Positions 45,801-56,563 of a stretch of DNA of 64,000 nt are shown piece by piece (position 1 is the stretch's first letter; the number at the start of each line of letters is the position of its first letter). This DNA is from a virus: positions 1-64,000 of IMG/VR virus record IMGVR_UViG_3300037517_003820. One strand, written 5' to 3'. Both the position numbers and the translations under genes were made by a program. The notes beneath the pieces were generated by a model. The model made no database searches. It had not been told where the DNA came from and saw only the letters and a list, made by a program, of their open reading frames with translations.

Positions 45801-48754
45801 TTACCAGATATTGGTGTTCTCTAGATGCTGCTGCAAAAAGAGATCTTATATCTCAAGCTGGTTTTACAATAACGAATAACGCTAATAAGCCAGAAGAATT
45901 AAGGAGACTGATCAGAGACAACATAGCTTGCTCTGATCCGACTAAAATATATATTCCTTCATTGGATATATCTAGCATAGAACCAGGATCATATGTTAAT
46001 ATCCAAAAAAATATACTAAATACGGATAGTTTTAACAGACCCGTTCCATCAAATAAACTGTATACAAAAACTAATTCAGATAAGATTGTTTTTATCAATC
46101 CAATTAATCTTTCTGGTCCTAGAATTATTGTTGATGCACCTGGAATTACTTTGGCAAATGCTAGCTATAGTTATTCTACAGATCCTAATTTATCTGTTAT
46201 AAGCAATATTGCTTTAGAAGATTATTGTATGTTTATAAATCTAGAAAATCTTATAAGATCTGATCGTACAATACAAGCCACAATAGAACCGATAGAACTA
46301 CAATATCTAGAATATTTATTAAGTTTTATTTCACCACTAGCTATTGATATTAGAAGATTAGTACCTCAAGGACCAACCGCTAATTCATCTCCTGGTAATC
46401 AATCACTAAATCCCAAAATGGCCACTCCGTTTTTTGCTGCTGTTCCTCTAAAAAGTAACAGGGCTGTTTACGGCCCTTGGACCAATTATCCGGGCCTTGC
46501 TATGAATCCTAGTTTAGCAGACAATTTAATTGGAAATATTAAAGTTGAACAAAATAATGATTATGTACCGTGGAATTATGGTGGAATGAGTCAATTAGAT
46601 AAAGTAATCTCTTATAGTATGAATGTGGATGTTAATTATCAAAGCATAATAGAAAATGGTAGAGTTTCAATAGTTGGACCTCCTATTTTTGGCATAGGCG
46701 GAGCTTTTTCTTATGAAAGAGTATCTTCAGTAAATAGTTATAGAGGAAATGCTGCTTATATAGTTTATGATAATAGTTTCTATAGTAAAACTGATTATTC
46801 TGTTATTTTTATAGATAATAATAACTCTAGTCCAAGTCCAATATCGTATCAAACCGTACAATTACAACAACAAAGTTATGGGGTAAGCGCATTAATAAGT
46901 AATATTAGTATACAAACATCATCTGATGGAATAAGAACCAGTTATAGCTTTCAGACATATAGTCCAAAAACAGGATTATTTAATAAAGAATTTAGTGACA
47001 ATATTAAAAAACAAAATTCTCAAGCATTAAAATTTAATAAATTACTTTTTGGTAAATCTAACCAAATAGGAAATAAACAACTTAAAAACATTTTGGATAT
47101 TAAAGAAACAGCAAAAACATCTAGAGAGCCATATAGTATAGGAAAAAACGCTACGCAACTATTCGGAACAAGTCCTGTAGAATTAATAGTTGGTCAAGCA
47201 ACAGAATTTGCTCCGTCTCCGCCTTCTGGGGCTCGCACACTACAGTCATTTAATAAAAGTAGAAGAAACCATCATTGGGCCGGTATAATTCCAGGAGTTG
47301 AAACCGGTGCCGAATTAATGAATGACTACGATAGTAAATCAGCCATGAGTCTTGATGGATTATTATCTCCTGTTTCTTTCTATCCAACCAGATTAAATAC
47401 AACATATAGTCTTAGTGATCATTCTATAAAAATATCTGGCTATCCTATTACTCCAATATGTCCAAGGTGTGGAAATACTAGATTTATTACTATGAGTTAT
47501 GTTGACTATAATAGTAATCGAAGAACAAAAACCGATTTACAAATTGCTTGTCCAGTTTGTTCCAAGTCTCAAACAACTATTGTTAAAACAGACAAGAATC
47601 CCACCAGAGAAACTGGTTTACCAGACATAAATCTATATAGTTTGAATCCGATCATAGTATCAAGTGGAGAATTTGCAAATCCTTATTGTCCATCTGGACA
47701 TATTGGCAAACACAGTGTTTTAGCAATATCAAGGGGATCTTCTTTACCAACTGGAAATAAAAACTTTTTAGTATATGCTAATAGTGGCGAATTCGATTAT
47801 GGTCAATTCGATACTAGTTTTCCTGTCAACAATAGCGGAATATTGATGAATCAAAGATTTTTTTCTCTTAGGGGACCAATCATGTTACATGGTTGGGGCT
47901 TTGATATTGATGGATATCCCGTACCTAATGCGACAGGACAACCTTTACAATTTGATAATTATAATAGACCTTTAAGATTTGTGTTAGACACAGGAACTAT
48001 GAAAAATGATCTAACTAAAGCTGGACAATATGTACCATCTGCTGGAACGAGACTAGGAGATATTATTCCAGTTAATTACCAATTTATTAATAATAGATGG
48101 AGTAAAATATCAAATAAAAAATCTAAATTTTTTCATCCAAAATGGGGAGAAAGACCGGATCTTTGGCCAGTAGGACCCATAGATCTAAGATGGGATAGCG
48201 AAAGAAGAGTTTGGGACGCTAGTGGCGGATGTAAAGAAGAGGCACTGCCACCGTTCATAGTCAGTAATAAAAGCGATATAAATACATTACAAGAATTTTT
48301 AGATAATAGAACAACAAATAGATGTCCATATAGAATGATAAATGTTGTATTAGAACAAGATATGGTTAAAGAAGATAATTTTGATAGTACATATCCTACA
48401 AGAGCTTTTATAGACGATTTAGAGTATAGCAAAGAACCTTTACAAAATAATTATAGAAGATTAGTATATGTTATAGATACTGCCGGATATACAGCTCCAA
48501 GAGGAGCAAAACTATTATGTCGATACAACAAAACTACAGGGTTTTATGAACCGATAGCAAAACCAATATTAACAGCTATAGGAACAATAAGTAATAATCA
48601 AGTTAGTATAGAAATGTCTTATGTACAAGGTCGTAGATCTAGCATTGTACCAACATATGTTTCATCTTTTGTTAATCCATTAAATTTATCATTAGGAACA
48701 CGAGGATTATTTAATTATATTAATGGGAAATGGACTCTTATATCCACAGGATAG
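42878..48754 (+). CDS. Putative baseplate hub/tail-associated protein with zinc ribbon (1958 aa)
   Basis: 1958 residues. The N-terminal ~650 residues have a hub-like layout: strands such as IGWGGTSSSITVELVEDF, VYFKFDNFEFIGLVKNWERN, YTVTIESFDEILDNC, then SILSLIRQITDDTGVDFLSI and FTRKLIFGGNQQRLY. This resembles gp27/Tal-type hub proteins, although homology is not proven. The region near residue 1330-1420 ends in IQTSSDGIRTSYSFQTYSPK, also frequent in hub proteins. A zinc ribbon is formed by C1528-x2-C1531 and C1558-x2-C1561 (CPRCGN ... CPVCSK). The C-terminal ~350 residues are beta-rich and carry RGPIMLHGWGFDIDGYPVP. The gene is flanked by 2- and 3-base gaps. Confidence 0.6.
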   Translation: MKIVGQTLFLGASVSSFSSNIGWGGTSSSITVELVEDFQPFGKFPFRKFNQNKTADYGELIVDGTNTLPRGHAATPGRSIGDDAYTVPHYIPSSYPNDHYYTCGGTDSCYVDELGRPYSSSPTKKEKNVPGKIFYEWVNGKFVSKYWYAEDPGFFATGTRINHNGIYVPSLGRGGSSSDLFIYDIINTPVYFKFDNFEFIGLVKNWERNNRPGGISYTVTIESFDEILDNCHVILQSFNGAIFNVNSSVLQSILDGLGDAGIASTTNLQPNQIGGPVNFPLANTAPGTIPRFDEKIKRGNLPNVFNVYGFLESMGNSGFGGSKLNSEGLKASDIIDALQALTSSINFNSRTTVSDKAFSPFGRIITKTISNARTGSVVNSLGSFGIIGPTIPQRTQADPSTGYNSFRLDLSSLPRPPDLYRIQGNPSLSILSLIRQITDDTGVDFLSIVVPVQNGTYTDFIIKILTVDRRNYNPLYQIPNVILTLEQNNYEIENSSFGQEKNNNFTRKLIFGGNQQRLYQVKNYRLSYHQNNLVYNPITKQFMNLNSNNPKNRINKIRNPDLSSTRNRIVSDFVHPVESPIFLRDDNDASTRFTSPIPEWSDIELGRAENIVRGNYKPTIIDPQPTAPVTVQTRFVSLSNDVISPYFGLKSETRAPIGDNTNEFRSPRPVLFDTWTHQITVLFSLDELPILSVGEPLSIYNPNLFPQQSGANQTGGGVQGASSEITAGGTPPVPPATNFGGPASSGINPTRTLNYTFPGFTIKESEFRCPNFDSYLTYCLGKSKYSKPDLFVMLVNAYKAKGLFTTAPSPMPSVDTGGGISGIDGKLTSNSSTSQNGVPSSPVPGLRTKMDMNWDIWLNHNFIKDLQIIFAFIKNISDTYYGKKYAIKSPALYSYKDTQYANIQLPSTVGNISVFQGSNQIFYDYEIVDGAWEEYGNYIDDSIVCGDPNWHVLRNEDGLIPTILGYNNSSNIDDLTRYWCSLDAAAKRDLISQAGFTITNNANKPEELRRLIRDNIACSDPTKIYIPSLDISSIEPGSYVNIQKNILNTDSFNRPVPSNKLYTKTNSDKIVFINPINLSGPRIIVDAPGITLANASYSYSTDPNLSVISNIALEDYCMFINLENLIRSDRTIQATIEPIELQYLEYLLSFISPLAIDIRRLVPQGPTANSSPGNQSLNPKMATPFFAAVPLKSNRAVYGPWTNYPGLAMNPSLADNLIGNIKVEQNNDYVPWNYGGMSQLDKVISYSMNVDVNYQSIIENGRVSIVGPPIFGIGGAFSYERVSSVNSYRGNAAYIVYDNSFYSKTDYSVIFIDNNNSSPSPISYQTVQLQQQSYGVSALISNISIQTSSDGIRTSYSFQTYSPKTGLFNKEFSDNIKKQNSQALKFNKLLFGKSNQIGNKQLKNILDIKETAKTSREPYSIGKNATQLFGTSPVELIVGQATEFAPSPPSGARTLQSFNKSRRNHHWAGIIPGVETGAELMNDYDSKSAMSLDGLLSPVSFYPTRLNTTYSLSDHSIKISGYPITPICPRCGNTRFITMSYVDYNSNRRTKTDLQIACPVCSKSQTTIVKTDKNPTRETGLPDINLYSLNPIIVSSGEFANPYCPSGHIGKHSVLAISRGSSLPTGNKNFLVYANSGEFDYGQFDTSFPVNNSGILMNQRFFSLRGPIMLHGWGFDIDGYPVPNATGQPLQFDNYNRPLRFVLDTGTMKNDLTKAGQYVPSAGTRLGDIIPVNYQFINNRWSKISNKKSKFFHPKWGERPDLWPVGPIDLRWDSERRVWDASGGCKEEALPPFIVSNKSDINTLQEFLDNRTTNRCPYRMINVVLEQDMVKEDNFDSTYPTRAFIDDLEYSKEPLQNNYRRLVYVIDTAGYTAPRGAKLLCRYNKTTGFYEPIAKPILTAIGTISNNQVSIEMSYVQGRRSSIVPTYVSSFVNPLNLSLGTRGLFNYINGKWTLISTG

Positions 48755-48757
48755 TTT

Positions 48758-51700
48758 ATGTCTCTATTAGACTTATCTCAAAATTGTAATATCACAAATA
48801 ATACTTTTCAACAAGATTTATTTTCTTATTCTGTTTCGGGTGATAATATAGTCTGGTCAGATAATTCGACAACCCCATATTCTGTTCGATTAATTAATGG
48901 ACAATCAATATTTGATATTGTTGCAACAACAGGGCATTGGACACCTTATATTATCGATTCGGACACTCAGGTATTATATAAGACTATTAGCCATTATGGA
49001 TCAATATGGAATAATAAAGACTTTACTACAAATAGACTAGGAATAGATGATTTTATAACTTTTGCGCCAAAATTTAGAAATTGGACCTCCAACGGAACAA
49101 TGACTATAGACTGGATAACAAACAGAGCAAGATCGCCATATACTGTGTATGGAGGATTATCTTGTTGGGGCAAAATTATACCACCTAAAACAGGTAGTAT
49201 AGATAAATTTCCTATTTATAGCAAACTAGAATACAATAATAATACTTATATTAAAATAGACTCTAATATTGTTAGGCGTATAACTCCGGACAGAGGATCT
49301 TCTTACACTTTTTTATCAAATAATATTACATTCAATTATGATAATTATGGAGATATTCTTCTTAAAGAACCACCGGCCACAAACGCAGAAGGATTAACAA
49401 TAAGAACAATCTTTTCTTTATATGGCTCAGGAAAAAAAGTTCTTTGGATCCCTGATGGAGATCAGATTTTTTACTTCTATAATAATGTGGAAAAAGAAGC
49501 AAATCTGAGAAAAGATATAGGACCACGATCATACATATCAGCATCCTTGTATCAGTATTATACTAATATATATAATGCTTTAACGATAGATGCTCCTTTA
49601 ATAAGTGTTAATCAAAGCAGATCGCTAAGAAAACTAAGATTATTTAAAAAGCTTTCTCATTCATTAGCTACTAGTCCATTTATATCTGAATTTTTTATTA
49701 ATGCTTTATTGGATCCATCAAATACGCTAAAAACAGCCGTTAATACATATTTAAATTCAACATCATCTTCTATATCTATCGATTTTAATAACCTAAGAAC
49801 TGTTTTGGACGCTATAGCGATAGAGTTTAATGCTTATGAAATATCTTCTTTTAATAATATTATTAATAATAATTCAGAATTATTTCAAAAATTTATTAAT
49901 AAATATGGAGCTAAATTAAAACTTACGGGAAATGCTTCGGTATCATATCAAGGACTTAAATATGGAGATAGTGTTCTATATAATGAAGTTGGAGATATGT
50001 TTGTACCGAAAGAATTAACGAACACAACGGTTATAAATAATAAGACTGTTAGAGTCGGTCAATTAAGTTATGAAACTAATTTTTCTGAAGAAACAGCAAC
50101 AATACTATTAAAAGTTAATAATGTAACTAAAAATACAATATATCTTAATAATCATATAAAACCAAATATTGTTAATACAATAGATCCTTATTACGATATT
50201 AGAGGAAGGCTTGCTAGATATGGATCTAGTCTTGGTATTGTTTTAAATACTAATTATATTGATGGTATCTCTAATACTCCTCGAATTATTGAGGGCGCAA
50301 CAGGACCTGTTGATTATAGTCCTTCATCGTGGCAAGGTAATGGTTCAGTATTATACTGGAATTATACTGCTCCATTAGTACAGAATATAGTAGATGGTCA
50401 AAGAACAAGCACTATACAAAAGCCTCCTATTAGAATATATCCAAGATTAAGGGTTTTAGACTTAGCTGTTGATCTAAGATTAAGTCCTGTTGATGCTGCC
50501 ATATATGGCAGGGGAAATAATGCATACAATCTTATTGCTAATCAATTTATTTGTCAGTGGGAAAAAGTAGAAGGCCCAGAATTAAGATTTGTGGATTTTA
50601 ATAAAAAACCTAATCTAAATCAGCCTTTGGGTATTAGTCCGGACACAGACGTATACGGAGAACCTATTGGCAATAGTAATACTACTGCTTTAGGTTTTAC
50701 AGCGAATGGACCCGAAGTAATAATGATACCATCTAATTTAGGTAAATATACTATAAAATGCACTGTAAATAGTCCTTACGGATCCTATGTTTTGTACCGT
50801 ACCATTTTTGTTGTAGATGGTAGGCCAGGCATATTCTATAATCGATATTATGAAGTTACTGACGATATGATGCCTATTTATACTAGACAAGAAGGTGATG
50901 ACCCTATTTTAGCTTTAGATTATTATGCTATTGGAATGAATTTTGTTTATCAAAGAGATAATAATACAGGACAGGAAATTGTTCCAAACGATATATTTCC
51001 TTTGGTAACTCAAGATATAATTAATGAATTTTCTTTACAAAATCGTAGAATACGAATTAATCAAGATAATCTTAAAATACATGGAGCTAATTTAGGATCA
51101 TACGCTATTCATCGTAATGGATTATTTACAGGTATAGATAGTGAATACTATATTGAAACAGTCTATCAGAATGAAAGACCAATAGAGAAATTATCTAATA
51201 ATAATTTTCAGTTTCTGTTTTCCGAATCAGAGCCTATACAACCTAGAACACAAGATTCAAGTTTCACCATAGACTATATATTAAATAATACAGTAGTAAA
51301 ACTAGATAGTATTATTTTAGAAAATATTAGGCAAGACAACGAGGAATGCTCTCAGTGCTATAGTCTGTACAATCCAAAATTTAGAGCTTACATTACTAAG
51401 AAAAATTCTGCTGATACTGGACGAACAATTTTCGAAAGATCAAGAAAAGCCCCAGACGATTTTGGTGTTCAAAAATATAATTATAATCTTCAGACAAATT
51501 CTGTTACAACTTCTGATATTATATATTACCAATATCCAATAATTAGCACAGATATTGCTCCTCCTATTAAATCATACGGCGGTTATGGATACAAAGTATT
51601 AAATAAAATAGGAATTACAGGAATACCAAATCATACTAAGCCAACAACCACCAGAAATAATGTTGGTATTATTGCAGAAAGTCCGTATGTATTACCATCT

Positions 51701-54700
51701 GTTACTGGGCATAAATTAGACTATGAAGATGATTATGAAAATCAAATGACCCCAGGACCATTGGGCGGTGGAAAGATAGGTTATAAGTTTTGTTATCAAA
51801 AATATATTGATCAAACAAATAATTCTATAGAATTTACTAAAGGTGTTTTTAATCCCAATAGTGGATGGATAATGAATAGTAATGATAATTTATCGAGTGT
51901 ATTAAAATTTAATCCTGGAGCAAGAGATTCTTTTAGTTTTGTTGGACCGTCGATTGATAGATTATCTACATTTACCAGCACAGATATGCTAAAGCCTTCG
52001 ATTTATAGTAGTTCAATTAGTATTAAAATAAATCCATTAATAGTGTGGAGCCCAGGACCAGAGATTATGGGCGATTCGAATAAATGTTGTGGGGCTCCAT
52101 GCGTACCAGGAGCTAAGGCCGAATATTATTGGGGTAATGATATCGGCTTAGATATTTCTGATCAATTCCAAGCTACAGTACCAGACGAGGCCGGTGCTGG
52201 ATATCATCATGGATATAGAATACTGGGAGGTGGTTTATCTAAAACGGCGGAGACTAATTATAAAGATCAACAGGATCCATCCAATGATGAATTTAAGCTT
52301 TTTACAGATAAAATAAAAAATAAACATTCGTATTATTTTAATACTGTTGGATATAACAAAAAAATAACACCGCCACCAAGTTTTATAAATATCTTTTCTC
52401 TTGATCCTAGCCAACAAGATCCATTGTTACGAAACCAAGCTATCGAAGAGTTGAACTCTCCCAATAGATGGGGTCTGAGGAATCCAAAAATATTATCTTT
52501 AAATGCTTCTGATATTGAGGTTAAATTAAATTTTCTAAATAGTATCAACACAAAAAATTTAGCCATATGGATCGAAATGAAACCGTCGGCAGGATCTCTA
52601 TTGCCACCTTTGGCGCAAGATAACAGAAGACCACAATCTCAATCTCCAATAGTTACTACAAATAATTTTATTGATCAAATTTTTGATCCAAAAACATATA
52701 TGGGTGATTATTTGAATTATGCTGATCCAAATTTTCCATCATCATACTCTATAGATGTATTAAACCAGGATCTTAATCGATTTTTAATTGATCTAACCAA
52801 CCACAATTCTGTTAGTGGTTCGTATGAGACTATGAAATTATTCTTATTGAATCAAGAAACTGTTCAAAATCAACAATATAATTTTTCATTAACTTTTTCT
52901 GATAGAGCCAATGCTTCTAGTTGTTTATTTGATATCAACTCGTATTCTAATTCTAAGATTAAGCCTAATCAAGAAATTTTATTAAATAATGGAAGATGTA
53001 GACCCTCTTATTCTAGTCCTGGATACTCAACAAAACAAAATAGCTATTATCGTAATCTTATTCAATACCATAAATTAAATATTACAAATAATACATTGAG
53101 TAAGTTTTGTTCCAAATCCTTATTTATTGGAGTTTTACAATCTGATAGTTGTCAACCAATATTTCCTATTCATAATTCTTCTACAGAATTTGTTCTTAAA
53201 GTAGCTATTTTGGATGAAGAAGATGAGATGTTTCCTATAGATACTATTATTTCGAGTGATTTATATACTAATTTAGTTGGTTCTACTAAATTAAGCCCAA
53301 ATAATATTTTTAATAATTTATGTAATTGGGAAATTATAATTCATGGAGGAAAAACACCAAAACCTTATGTTCAATCAGTAAATAATATAGACACATACGG
53401 CTCAACAGATGCTCTAAGCTTAATAAGCTACGGTGATCATCCTCAATATCCAGGCTATAGTTTTATTGCTGATCTTAGTGATAGTTTATTTTTATTACCA
53501 TATATTAATCAAAATGCTCCTAATACATTTTTTCAAAATTGTGATCTATGTAATAATTTATCCGTAGATCCTATTATTCGTAATCAACCATTTATAGAAA
53601 GACCAAGATTTCCAAGCGAGGCAATTTTAGCGATCACAGCAAATAGAGTTGGAGCCTTAGTTTTGGGCAGAGGTGGTCCGTATCAGGCTTTGGTTGATTA
53701 TTTTAATGCATCTTCTGCAATTTATAATTTAGAATTTGCACAAAGAGAAGCCTATGATATAGAGTATGATTCTTATACAAATGGCGGATCGGACAAAGTA
53801 TTGTTGAATGTTAGTGACGATGGTTGTTTTTGGTATAAGTTGGAGGCTAGTATCTTTAAATTAGACAATACTCCGGCTCTTCCTCTTCAAAAATACCAGT
53901 TTCATAAGGGATCTGGCGATTTGTTTAAGTTTGATTTTGAAATTATAAATCAGAAAAAAGATTTGATAGATGAAAGTTTTATAGATAATTTTATTGATGA
54001 ACAATCGTGTCAAGACAGCACGTCTGTAGAATGTAATCCGAATAATATTCCAACCATAGATCTATTAAATAATAATGAATATATATCATACAATAAAGTA
54101 TTAGCTTTTAATAATATTTTTCAATATTTAAATAATACATCATATGAAATTATATCAATAGATAATTCTATAGCATATGATCTATTCGATAGAAACGATA
54201 TAGTAAGATTAACAAATTGTTCTCTAGAAAATGATAACTCTGATATACCTATTAGAGTAGTTGCAAAATCTTTAATTTATAAAGACAATTCTTATAAAAC
54301 TATTTTAGTTCTATACAAAGGATCTGCTGTGATACCATGTGGTCAAATAAGAGTACCAAATAATATTATTATTGTTTATGCAAGCAATAATACACATTAT
54401 AGTTTAAATAAAATTAGTCCAATTTCTGATATAGGATTACATGTAGATAGATTTCCAAAACCGGATCAAATGAATACGTTTTCCACTAACAGTATCGGAT
54501 CTTATGGCGACGGTTCTGTTGTTAAAGCAAAAAATATATTATCAGACACAATTAGTTTATATAGCCTGGAGCCACTATATGAATTGTTAAATAATCATAA
54601 GCACGATAAATTCTTTTATAATTCCTTATTTTTAAATGGATCCGGGATTAATCCGTCCTCTATAAAAGCGTATCCTACATACTACAATACATCTAATATT

Positions 54701-56560
54701 AATAGTAATAGTGTTAAGAATTCTTTTTATTATATTCAACAAGATAGTGTGCAAAACATTGAAAATCTTTTAGATAATAATCATAATACATTAAATGATA
54801 ATAAAACCTATTTAAAAGATAAATCATATAATATGCTATATCTTAAAATTTCTGATACTAATAATTTTATATCTAGTTTACCAATAGGTATAGTAGGAGA
54901 TATACAAATAGAAAATAGCTATACTTATAAAGAAACAATAGAAAAATTAACAGATACGGAATTCTCAACATTAACTAGTAGACTAGCGGTGATAAATATG
55001 GAAAAGATACAATCTTTGGACAATCTAGTTGGAAATACAAGAAGCACAGCATCTATTTTGAATAGTGATTCTATTAAATACATACAAGATCATTACTCTG
55101 CTATAGAAGACGATCCAGCAAATTGTGGTAATTTATGTTATAAAAAACAAACACTTAATAAATTAACAAAATTATACACAGAACGTAGCGAGATACTGAA
55201 ACTATTAGAAGATCAAGGAATTAAAAAAGCCAAAATTTATGTTAGAGAAAATGATGGACCCATAGAGGGCGAAATATTATATGATGATTTTGGTAGTCAA
55301 AAAATTAAGCTCAATAATAGTCAAGAATTTGATAAAAATTCTATTTTTAAGATAGAATATTTCTATATACCTAATCCAGAAAAAAATATATATACGACAA
55401 CTAGTGGTGGTATTTTACCGAATCAAAAAGCTATTATTACATCTAATATAGATGGATCGATTAATATAGTATATAATAATTTAACTAAAAATAAATACTG
55501 GATTAATATCGATCCTAGACAATCATGCAGTATAGCAGAAGAACTTAGACCGAAGGTTCTAAAAGCAACCTATTATAGAGTAGACTTAACCAATCCTCCA
55601 TCGGAGACGAGAAGAAACTTAAATGCCAACAATAATATTTCTCCAGATTTCTTATATAAGGGTGGAAACGTATTTTTTGGCGATGTCAAAGTCTATAACG
55701 GCCCTTTTAGTTTTACTTATTTGGAGAAGGGGGCTGATTTGAACTTGGCCGGTCAGGCTAATGCTTATGCTGGTATTCCTGTTAAAAGCAACACAATAGA
55801 ATTAGACACCTCTGGTCCAATAGCAACAAAAAAAACAGAAATAGAAAATCAATTTGCTGGTAAAATTTATGGATGGAAAGAAAAATTTGTTGAAAGAAGA
55901 TTTAGAATTCATAACGATAAAGCCATCGATAGTATTCTTGATGATAATGAATTTATAATTAGGGTTTTAGAAGTGTATGATGTTGCTATAACTAGATTAG
56001 AATTTTTTTCCGATCTTAGTATTTCGGATTTGGTTTCACAAAATATTGTTCAAAATGATTTTTCAGCAGATGTTGGTGGTGGCCTATTGAATGGCTTATC
56101 CACCGACACAAAAAATAGAAGACCGACGAGAGTGTATAACATATTTAATATGAATAATCTATCAAGTCTTAAAGTACAATTTCGTAAAACTCCTAGATTA
56201 ATTAGAGGTGTAGATCTTGCTGGTACCGTACTGAGATATGGAAGCAACACAAGCTACAGGCCACAATCTATTGTTCCGGCAGAAGCTCCAGATGATATAT
56301 TCAGTATGGCTAATTTGAATCAACCATCATTAATAAATAATATGTATTGTTGGCATTGCTATCAGTTAGAACCAGAGACATATCGTATTATTTCGGCAGA
56401 AATACCACCTATTTTTCAGCATATGAACGAAATGTGGTTTAGATCATTTTATGGAAGTGCAGATAATATTGAAGTCAAAGGAAAGGTTATGAAGAGTCAA
56501 TATGACTGGGAAACAATTCCTTTCGAATACTTCACCAAAAGGATAGAAAATTCCGAATAA
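48758..56560 (+). CDS. Giant baseplate/tail-tip structural protein (2600 aa)
   Basis: 2600 residues, the largest virion protein here after the tape measure. Residues ~560-690 look like a PKD/REJ-type Ig fold (FICQWEKVEGPELRF ... LGKYTIKCTVNSPYGSYVLY). The rest is a patchwork of beta-rich segments with scattered Cys pairs (ECSQCYS, KCCGAPC, NCDLCNN, MYCWHCY). Near residues 2060-2150 there is a helical, coiled-coil-like stretch (LNKLTKLYTERSEILKLLED). The C-terminus (FQHMNEMWFRSFYGSADNIE) is aromatic. No enzyme motif was recognised. Directly downstream of the putative hub and last of the + strand block, it is best read as a tail-tip or receptor-binding complex component. Confidence 0.6.
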   Translation: MSLLDLSQNCNITNNTFQQDLFSYSVSGDNIVWSDNSTTPYSVRLINGQSIFDIVATTGHWTPYIIDSDTQVLYKTISHYGSIWNNKDFTTNRLGIDDFITFAPKFRNWTSNGTMTIDWITNRARSPYTVYGGLSCWGKIIPPKTGSIDKFPIYSKLEYNNNTYIKIDSNIVRRITPDRGSSYTFLSNNITFNYDNYGDILLKEPPATNAEGLTIRTIFSLYGSGKKVLWIPDGDQIFYFYNNVEKEANLRKDIGPRSYISASLYQYYTNIYNALTIDAPLISVNQSRSLRKLRLFKKLSHSLATSPFISEFFINALLDPSNTLKTAVNTYLNSTSSSISIDFNNLRTVLDAIAIEFNAYEISSFNNIINNNSELFQKFINKYGAKLKLTGNASVSYQGLKYGDSVLYNEVGDMFVPKELTNTTVINNKTVRVGQLSYETNFSEETATILLKVNNVTKNTIYLNNHIKPNIVNTIDPYYDIRGRLARYGSSLGIVLNTNYIDGISNTPRIIEGATGPVDYSPSSWQGNGSVLYWNYTAPLVQNIVDGQRTSTIQKPPIRIYPRLRVLDLAVDLRLSPVDAAIYGRGNNAYNLIANQFICQWEKVEGPELRFVDFNKKPNLNQPLGISPDTDVYGEPIGNSNTTALGFTANGPEVIMIPSNLGKYTIKCTVNSPYGSYVLYRTIFVVDGRPGIFYNRYYEVTDDMMPIYTRQEGDDPILALDYYAIGMNFVYQRDNNTGQEIVPNDIFPLVTQDIINEFSLQNRRIRINQDNLKIHGANLGSYAIHRNGLFTGIDSEYYIETVYQNERPIEKLSNNNFQFLFSESEPIQPRTQDSSFTIDYILNNTVVKLDSIILENIRQDNEECSQCYSLYNPKFRAYITKKNSADTGRTIFERSRKAPDDFGVQKYNYNLQTNSVTTSDIIYYQYPIISTDIAPPIKSYGGYGYKVLNKIGITGIPNHTKPTTTRNNVGIIAESPYVLPSVTGHKLDYEDDYENQMTPGPLGGGKIGYKFCYQKYIDQTNNSIEFTKGVFNPNSGWIMNSNDNLSSVLKFNPGARDSFSFVGPSIDRLSTFTSTDMLKPSIYSSSISIKINPLIVWSPGPEIMGDSNKCCGAPCVPGAKAEYYWGNDIGLDISDQFQATVPDEAGAGYHHGYRILGGGLSKTAETNYKDQQDPSNDEFKLFTDKIKNKHSYYFNTVGYNKKITPPPSFINIFSLDPSQQDPLLRNQAIEELNSPNRWGLRNPKILSLNASDIEVKLNFLNSINTKNLAIWIEMKPSAGSLLPPLAQDNRRPQSQSPIVTTNNFIDQIFDPKTYMGDYLNYADPNFPSSYSIDVLNQDLNRFLIDLTNHNSVSGSYETMKLFLLNQETVQNQQYNFSLTFSDRANASSCLFDINSYSNSKIKPNQEILLNNGRCRPSYSSPGYSTKQNSYYRNLIQYHKLNITNNTLSKFCSKSLFIGVLQSDSCQPIFPIHNSSTEFVLKVAILDEEDEMFPIDTIISSDLYTNLVGSTKLSPNNIFNNLCNWEIIIHGGKTPKPYVQSVNNIDTYGSTDALSLISYGDHPQYPGYSFIADLSDSLFLLPYINQNAPNTFFQNCDLCNNLSVDPIIRNQPFIERPRFPSEAILAITANRVGALVLGRGGPYQALVDYFNASSAIYNLEFAQREAYDIEYDSYTNGGSDKVLLNVSDDGCFWYKLEASIFKLDNTPALPLQKYQFHKGSGDLFKFDFEIINQKKDLIDESFIDNFIDEQSCQDSTSVECNPNNIPTIDLLNNNEYISYNKVLAFNNIFQYLNNTSYEIISIDNSIAYDLFDRNDIVRLTNCSLENDNSDIPIRVVAKSLIYKDNSYKTILVLYKGSAVIPCGQIRVPNNIIIVYASNNTHYSLNKISPISDIGLHVDRFPKPDQMNTFSTNSIGSYGDGSVVKAKNILSDTISLYSLEPLYELLNNHKHDKFFYNSLFLNGSGINPSSIKAYPTYYNTSNINSNSVKNSFYYIQQDSVQNIENLLDNNHNTLNDNKTYLKDKSYNMLYLKISDTNNFISSLPIGIVGDIQIENSYTYKETIEKLTDTEFSTLTSRLAVINMEKIQSLDNLVGNTRSTASILNSDSIKYIQDHYSAIEDDPANCGNLCYKKQTLNKLTKLYTERSEILKLLEDQGIKKAKIYVRENDGPIEGEILYDDFGSQKIKLNNSQEFDKNSIFKIEYFYIPNPEKNIYTTTSGGILPNQKAIITSNIDGSINIVYNNLTKNKYWINIDPRQSCSIAEELRPKVLKATYYRVDLTNPPSETRRNLNANNNISPDFLYKGGNVFFGDVKVYNGPFSFTYLEKGADLNLAGQANAYAGIPVKSNTIELDTSGPIATKKTEIENQFAGKIYGWKEKFVERRFRIHNDKAIDSILDDNEFIIRVLEVYDVAITRLEFFSDLSISDLVSQNIVQNDFSADVGGGLLNGLSTDTKNRRPTRVYNIFNMNNLSSLKVQFRKTPRLIRGVDLAGTVLRYGSNTSYRPQSIVPAEAPDDIFSMANLNQPSLINNMYCWHCYQLEPETYRIISAEIPPIFQHMNEMWFRSFYGSADNIEVKGKVMKSQYDWETIPFEYFTKRIENSE

Positions 56561-56563
56561 GTA

